Positions 36,191 through 40,759 of a stretch of 40,759 nt of DNA are shown piece by piece (positions within the stretch are counted from its first letter, which is position 1; each line of letters begins with the position of its first letter). The stretch comes from Candidatus Sumerlaeia bacterium (GTDB lineage Bacteria > Sumerlaeota > Sumerlaeia > SLMS01): contig JAFIGB010000342.1 in NCBI GenBank assembly GCA_020831705.1, forward strand, positions 1 to 40,759, in the 5' to 3' direction. The notes beneath the pieces are model-generated. The model saw only the letters and a program-made list of their open reading frames with translations, was not told where the DNA came from and did not search any database. Both the position numbers and the translations under genes were made by a program.

Positions 36191-37780
36191 ATGTTGCGCA
36201 CTTTTTTCATGCCCTTCGTGGGGATCGCAGTATTTCTCTTTCTCGTCTCCGTGAAACCGGCTCCCGGCTGCTTTCTCTATGAATGCGATGAGGGCCAGCT
36301 TCCCCCGGATGAGGACTGTGAATGCGATAACCCCAATTACCGGTTCCGGTATGGGATACGGCAGGCGACGGACCGCCCCGCCTGGGGCCCTTTCGCCGGT
36401 CAGGATGGCAGTGCCTGTTTCTCATTCGATGTGGAGGAATGCGCTCATGTTCTCATTGCAAGTGCGCCCAGTGGTGGCAGCTTTCTCACCTACGTGAGCG
36501 ATCGAGTCGGCGAAACAGCTGACCTTTTAACGGTGAAGGTTGATTATCAGGGGCACCTTCACATCATGTTTCTGGCTGACCGGGATGGCGATGGGGCGCC
36601 ATATATTCACTACACACGCGCGGACATCCCCAATCAAAATGCTGTCACCTTCACCCACCTGTTTGAGGCCCGTCACGGCCGATACATTCCTCCCAAATTT
36701 CGTCTCCTTCAACCGTATGGCCAGCCAAGAACGACGCCGATCGTGGAGACCCGCGGCTTTGATATAGGCGATGGGCATAGCGGTTGGGCTGGATATCTTC
36801 TCGTGGGAAGCCCTTACTCGGTGACATCATGGGAGGGCTACACCCCGGTAGCCGAGGGTCAACTCGGTGGCGGGATTTCAAGCATGAATGCTGATTTTCA
36901 CAGTGGTGTTGCCCCAACCGCGGGAGCTCCCCACACGGCCCATGGTGCCGTCGTGTACGATTCGGCAGCCCAGATTTATGTGAGGTATTCACGGGGTTCC
37001 GGGGGGACATTTGTTGATCTCTCGAATCATCGCTACATCGGGCGCGGCTTTTCTCCCACCGTTGCCATCCAGTCGATTGGTCCGGGACCGATGGATTACA
37101 TTGGCCATATTGCGTATCGGGGTGAAGGGAATGACGCCGGAAAGATCAAGTATGGCCAATTTTCCGAACGCCCCAATGGCATTTTCAAGTTCGACCTGAT
37201 CTCCTCCAATATTCAGGCTTCTGGTTTTGGTCGGGTGCATGTTGCCGTTCACCCGACAACTTCCGCCCTCGATCCCATCAGCCTTGCGAACACTCCTGTC
37301 CATCTTGTTTGGTATGATTTCGACCATCGACAATTGGTGGGAGTCAGGAACCAGGGTGGGTTTTCCTCCATGTTTGGGTTCCATCAACAGGTGCCGAAGC
37401 CCCAGCCATTCAATGAATTCGGCAGGGGTTCATTTTTTCCTTCTGATCCCATCCATACGGATAGCGAAACAATCTGGAGCTCCGGAGGAGGTCGAAATCA
37501 GATCCCCGTCCTTAAGACAAGCTTTGATTACTTGTGGGCAACAACCTCGGTGGGGAATTTCCAACCCTTCGACCCAAATAATCCATCACCTACCCCCATC
37601 GTCACTCCGACACCGACCCCTTCGGTTCCGGTTGTGACCCCAACCCCAAACCCATGTGGGTTGTATCGAAGTCTTGTGGCTGACCGTATTCTGGGCAGGG
37701 TTGTTCCTTGCCCAACATACCGGCAGGATCATAATTTCGACAGTGTTGTGGACGCGGCGGACTTTTTTTACGCCTTCTAG
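36191..37780 (+). CDS. Secreted protein with Pro-Thr linker and dockerin-like C-terminus
   Basis: The ATG at 36191 with GGAG 7 bp upstream opens 529 residues; an upstream ATG at 36092 would add an unlikely leader. A signal peptide (MLRTFFMPFVGIAVFLFLVS) ends near KPAPGC, which only loosely resembles a lipobox. A Cys-rich stretch follows (CFLYECDEGQLPPDEDCECD). The body is strand-rich with propeller-like pieces (HIMFLADRDGDGAPYIHYTR, GHIAYRGEGNDAGKIKYGQF, PVHLVWYDFDHRQLVGV). Then comes a linker of Pro, Thr and Val (TPIVTPTPTPSVPVVTPTP) and an end with one EF-hand-like calcium loop, DHNFDSVVDAADFFYAF. Such single dockerin-like tails (DxNxDxxVDAAD) are common on secreted proteins of Planctomycetes-like bacteria and may act in sorting or assembly. 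Function unknown; surface or extracellular location likely. Confidence 0.8.
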   Translation: MLRTFFMPFVGIAVFLFLVSVKPAPGCFLYECDEGQLPPDEDCECDNPNYRFRYGIRQATDRPAWGPFAGQDGSACFSFDVEECAHVLIASAPSGGSFLTYVSDRVGETADLLTVKVDYQGHLHIMFLADRDGDGAPYIHYTRADIPNQNAVTFTHLFEARHGRYIPPKFRLLQPYGQPRTTPIVETRGFDIGDGHSGWAGYLLVGSPYSVTSWEGYTPVAEGQLGGGISSMNADFHSGVAPTAGAPHTAHGAVVYDSAAQIYVRYSRGSGGTFVDLSNHRYIGRGFSPTVAIQSIGPGPMDYIGHIAYRGEGNDAGKIKYGQFSERPNGIFKFDLISSNIQASGFGRVHVAVHPTTSALDPISLANTPVHLVWYDFDHRQLVGVRNQGGFSSMFGFHQQVPKPQPFNEFGRGSFFPSDPIHTDSETIWSSGGGRNQIPVLKTSFDYLWATTSVGNFQPFDPNNPSPTPIVTPTPTPSVPVVTPTPNPCGLYRSLVADRILGRVVPCPTYRQDHNFDSVVDAADFFYAF

Positions 37781-37812
37781 CCACCACCATGAGGAAAGAC
37801 CCAACTGATTGA

Positions 37813-39159
37813 ATGGCCGATAACCCACCCCCCCTTGAAGAAGAAGCTACATTTACCGAGGAATATTGGCGCGACCAGCACATGCGGCGGGTTGCCAATT
37901 TATTCGTCTATCCCGCGGGGTTACTTTACCTCGCCATATGTGCCCTTCTCCTTTTTGGGGAGGATGCAGCCCCCGATGTCATCGGAGCCGTCTGCACGGA
38001 AGCCTGCGGTGGAGCACGGGTTTTTGGAATCCACTTGGAGTGGTTCGGTGGGGGAGCAATGGCGCTCCTGTTGGCGATTCGTCTCGCCGCCCAGAAGACC
38101 CTTTACGAGCCGTTGGTCGCGGCGGCCGTCTCCCTGGCCTTCATCCATGGCGGTGCGTCCTTCATTCTAGCGGCCTCCCAGTGGTTCGGTTTTGCCGACT
38201 TCTGCAATCTTTGCCAGGCCGCTGCCCTTCTTTCGTTCCTGATCGCCATCTTCCATATTCCCGTAGCAGCACGTGCATTCCGTTTCCCCCTCATTACGAG
38301 CCTTCAGTCCATTGTACTTGGAGGATTTATCGTCCTTGCTGCATGGCCGCTTTTTTATGACGGCACCGGGGATGTCATTGAGTTCGAGTTAAGCTTCACC
38401 GATCGGGAGAATAGAACCAGGGATGAAGGCCAACGTATGGAAATGGTCATGGAAAAGGAAGAGAAGGCACCGGAAGTTATAGCGGAGCCGGAACCGGAGC
38501 AGGACGACGACACAGTTACTGACGTACCCGGTCGGGAGCTTGCCCCACCGACCAACCTGTCAGGTGCGGTCGAAATCCTTTCCATTGGCCGGGAGGACGC
38601 CCCGTGGACGCTATACATCCTTTCCCGCATGGGGTGCCCGATCTGTCGCCGTTTCGAGTCATTAACCCTTCCTGTCCTGATCCGGGAAGCTGTTGAACCG
38701 GGGCATTTGAGGATCCAGTTTTATTATACGGTCCAGACTGCTGAAGTACGCTTCCAGACGTTCCAGTTGGTTGCGGCGAAGTCCCTCGTCGGGGCCGGGG
38801 AAAGCGTGACATCCGCCATTGCCCATGTTCAGTCCCTGGACAATCCCATGCCCACCGTTCCCTTCCTGATCAATGCCCATCAGGACGAGGGGGTACGCGA
38901 GAAGGCGCATGAGTTCCTTCGTGTCACCGACTCCACATTGGGCTGGAATCCCGTTGCGAATGAGCACATCAGGTTGAGCCAGTTATTGCGGCAGACCTAT
39001 CTGGATGGAAACACGGCGACGCCCTGCACCGTGTTGGTGCCCTGCCCCGTTGATAAGGGGAATCTGCCACCGGGTTCGGAGGTTTTTGCATTTGTTGGTT
39101 ACCAATTACCCGATCCTTATCTGGAATTCATGGGCCTTGAAGTTCCGGACAACGATTGA
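37813..39159 (+). CDS. VKOR-thioredoxin (DsbA-like) fusion protein
   Basis: A 448-residue membrane protein that should make and pass on disulfide bonds in the periplasm. Residues 28-182 form a five-helix vitamin K epoxide reductase domain. The loop cysteines are C61 and C65 (VCTEACGG, followed by FGIHLEWFGG), and the quinone-side active site is CNLC at 131-134. An acidic linker (about 190-245, KEEKAPEVIAEPEPEQDDD) leads to a thioredoxin-fold domain with CPIC at 275-278 (LYILSRMGCPICRRF) and a cis-Pro candidate in MPTVPFLIN. The fused form couples the oxidase (DsbB-like) with its partner (DsbA-like). Electrons would go to quinone and so to the respiratory chain. No strong Shine-Dalgarno; GAGGAAAG lies 14 bp upstream. 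It follows the Cys-rich secreted protein by 33 bp, a plausible client. Confidence 0.9.
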   Translation: MADNPPPLEEEATFTEEYWRDQHMRRVANLFVYPAGLLYLAICALLLFGEDAAPDVIGAVCTEACGGARVFGIHLEWFGGGAMALLLAIRLAAQKTLYEPLVAAAVSLAFIHGGASFILAASQWFGFADFCNLCQAAALLSFLIAIFHIPVAARAFRFPLITSLQSIVLGGFIVLAAWPLFYDGTGDVIEFELSFTDRENRTRDEGQRMEMVMEKEEKAPEVIAEPEPEQDDDTVTDVPGRELAPPTNLSGAVEILSIGREDAPWTLYILSRMGCPICRRFESLTLPVLIREAVEPGHLRIQFYYTVQTAEVRFQTFQLVAAKSLVGAGESVTSAIAHVQSLDNPMPTVPFLINAHQDEGVREKAHEFLRVTDSTLGWNPVANEHIRLSQLLRQTYLDGNTATPCTVLVPCPVDKGNLPPGSEVFAFVGYQLPDPYLEFMGLEVPDND

Positions 39160-39248
39160 CCGTGTGCATTGCAAATTAAGTTGGTTGCGCCACCGGGGCT
39201 GGGATGGTTTTTTCGCACCTATAGAGTCCCACCTGACAGGGTCACGGC

Positions 39249-39977
39249 ATGGTTCCCATTCTTGAAAACTTCTACTGGACGATTGTCCTTCACCATTCGG
39301 CGTCGGGTTTCTCTGCACGGATTCCCCTCCTTGTCGTGCTTTATCTCGTGGCGACAGGGAACCAGAAACCGGGCTGGAGATTCCTCACGGGTGTGCTGGC
39401 GGCTCATTTCGCCCTTTCCTGGTATCTTAGTGTGGGAGTCGGAGGCCAGGTCACCCCTCTTGCCCTGGTTTCCTTTACCCTCTTTGCGACATGTGCCTGG
39501 CTGACCTGGGCCGATGAGACCCCGTGGAAGGTTCTTCCTGATGGGGGTTCATTGAGATATCTCGCCGTGGTCGGGTATACATTGGCCTTCATTTGGCCCT
39601 TTTGGAAATTCCTGAGCTGGTGGGAGGGTCCGTTGTTTTCTCCCATGGCTGTCCTTCCCCACCAGACCCTGGCGGTGTTGCTCATCCTCCTTGCAGTTAC
39701 CGGGAGAAACGCGCCTGTTGCCCTTCTCACCGTGGCTGGAATTTGCAGTGTCATCCTGGCGGTTATAGATGTCGTTTATGCGGGATTATGGGTTTCCATC
39801 CTTCTGCCGGCCCTGGCGTTAACGGCGGGCGCCACTCATTTTCTTGGTAGTGGCAGCGTGAAACCAACCGAGCCCGTCGGGAAGGAAACCACCAAGCCCA
39901 TTGAGAAAACGGAAGACCCCGAACCTGACACCACGGAGGAGCGCAAGCAGGGCGGGCGGAAGTGGAACGTGCGATAG
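39249..39977 (+). CDS. Integral membrane protein of unknown function
   Basis: 242 residues; the ATG has AGGG 8 bp upstream. Seven or so hydrophobic segments (ARIPLLVVLYLVAT, FLTGVLAAHFALSWYLSVGV, LALVSFTLFATCAWLTW, LRYLAVVGYTLAFIWPFW, TLAVLLILLAVTG, VALLTVAGICSVILAVIDVV, LWVSILLPALALTAG) are followed by a charged cytoplasmic tail (EPVGKETTKPIEKTEDPEPD). I do not recognise the family firmly; the arrangement resembles small uncharacterised membrane proteins of the DUF6064 kind, without their usual PCPT motif. It lies between the VKOR fusion (89 bp upstream) and the ABC ATPase (about 80 bp downstream), in the same direction. Confidence 0.75.
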   Translation: MVPILENFYWTIVLHHSASGFSARIPLLVVLYLVATGNQKPGWRFLTGVLAAHFALSWYLSVGVGGQVTPLALVSFTLFATCAWLTWADETPWKVLPDGGSLRYLAVVGYTLAFIWPFWKFLSWWEGPLFSPMAVLPHQTLAVLLILLAVTGRNAPVALLTVAGICSVILAVIDVVYAGLWVSILLPALALTAGATHFLGSGSVKPTEPVGKETTKPIEKTEDPEPDTTEERKQGGRKWNVR

Positions 39978-40057
39978 CCCGTGGCATAAGCTTCGCTCCC
40001 TGTGATGGTTCTGGGTAATCGTCCCACACCATCCCGCAGGTGCCACCGTCTCCATCC

Positions 40058-40759
40058 ATGACAAATTCCCCCCTCGTCTCAGTCTCCAAGGTCAGGAAAT
40101 CATACGGAAGGGCGGGTTCCTCCGGGGGAACTCCAGTTCTCAGGGGTGTGAGCCTCGATGTTGCCCGGGGTGAATTCGTTGCCCTGATGGGGGCCTCGGG
40201 AAGCGGCAAGACAACGCTGCTGAATCTTGTCGGGGGGATTGATTCCACCGACGAGGGATCCATCCATGTGGATGGAACGGCCTTGGAATCGATGACGGAT
40301 GATTCCCGAAGTGCCTTCCGATTAAGAAACATCGGTTTTGTATTTCAGTTTTTCAACCTGCTGCCCAATTTAACTGTGAAGGAAAACATCTCCCTTCCCC
40401 TGCTCTTCCTCGGGGTGAAGGAAGGTGCGGCTCATCGTTCCGCCAATGAGGCTGCCAATGAGGTTGGCCTTGGTGACAAAACGGAGCGCCTTGTGCATCA
40501 GTTGTCCGGTGGGGAAATGCAGCGGGTGGGAATTGCCCGCGCCCTGGTTCACAAGCCGAAGCTGCTCCTCGCCGATGAGCCGACGGGAAATCTGGATTCC
40601 CGCACGGGGAAGTCCATCCTGGAGCTCCTTCGATCCGTTGGTACTACCCATCACTTGACGATCCTGATGGCGACCCATGACATGGGAGCCGCCGAGAGCT
40701 GCGACCGAGTTGTTCGCATGGCCGATGGTCAGGTCACAGACGAACCATCGAAACCATGA
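40058..40759 (+). CDS. ABC transporter ATP-binding protein, LolD/MacB type
   Basis: Cytoplasmic ATPase that would power a LolCDE/MacB-like membrane partner (lipoprotein release, peptide or lipid export). Motifs are complete: Walker A GASGSGKTT, Q-loop FVFQFFNLLPNLTVKENI, signature LSGGEMQRVGIARAL, Walker B LLLADEPTGNLD, and H-loop MATHD. FQFFNLLPNLTVxEN is characteristic of the MacB/LolD subfamily. I start it at the ATG at 40058 (233 residues); a GTG at 40040 would add six residues and neither start has a good Shine-Dalgarno. The stop is the last codon of the window, written as CCATGA, so the next gene, presumably a FtsX-like permease, probably starts with the overlapping ATG at 40756. Confidence 0.93.
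   Translation: MTNSPLVSVSKVRKSYGRAGSSGGTPVLRGVSLDVARGEFVALMGASGSGKTTLLNLVGGIDSTDEGSIHVDGTALESMTDDSRSAFRLRNIGFVFQFFNLLPNLTVKENISLPLLFLGVKEGAAHRSANEAANEVGLGDKTERLVHQLSGGEMQRVGIARALVHKPKLLLADEPTGNLDSRTGKSILELLRSVGTTHHLTILMATHDMGAAESCDRVVRMADGQVTDEPSKP

Overview
The window reads as chromosomal DNA of a free-living diderm bacterium of moderately high GC. It carries a bifunctional class A PBP, a respiratory complex I arm, a K+-dependent membrane pyrophosphatase and many secreted or membrane proteins. No rRNA, tRNA, phage gene, intact insertion sequence or CRISPR array is visible. A golvesin-type domain, a secreted protein ending in a dockerin-like calcium loop, and fused enzymes would suit a deep-branching lineage such as Sumerlaeota, Hydrogenedentota or a PVC relative. 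That placement is an inference; no marker gene here settles it.

Left part (1-14.2 kb): a truncated secreted alpha/beta hydrolase is followed by a phosphodiester glycosidase-golvesin fusion, both on +. They face a - strand pair: the pyrophosphatase hppA and a co-transcribed 252-residue protein of unknown function. Upstream of hppA, still on -, is a run transcribed in the order molybdenum hydroxylase large, FeS and FAD subunits, then prmA, then a membrane-anchored alpha/beta hydrolase. A class A penicillin-binding protein precedes this run.

Middle (14.2-23 kb): an AlbA_2/Schlafen-type ATP-binding protein carries an unusual run of about 17 heptads. It is followed directly by a decayed hsdR fragment, the scar of a type I restriction-modification locus. 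Next come two MalF/MalG-type sugar ABC permeases without a binding protein or ATPase, an exported protein of unknown function, and an endonuclease/exonuclease/phosphatase-fold membrane enzyme. A convergent ABC-2 type permease closes the block.

Right part (23-40.8 kb): a - strand respiratory operon runs nuoG-H-I-J-K-N-x-L-M, where x is a small extra gene, and ends in a clear intrinsic terminator. nuoA-F are not in this window. Its leader contains a compact three-way-junction fold and a TGTGA-N6-TCACA dyad. Beyond a gene-poor 1-kb interval are, on +, a secreted dockerin-ended protein, a VKOR-thioredoxin fusion that would make disulfides, a membrane protein, and a LolD/MacB-type ABC ATPase whose stop codon is the last base of the window.

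Three signals cross gene boundaries. The hexamer CTATAC/GTATAG recurs in several codon registers. A CCTGTGAA...TTCACA palindrome sits upstream of both the PBP gene and nuoG. Interleaved inverted repeats precede hppA.
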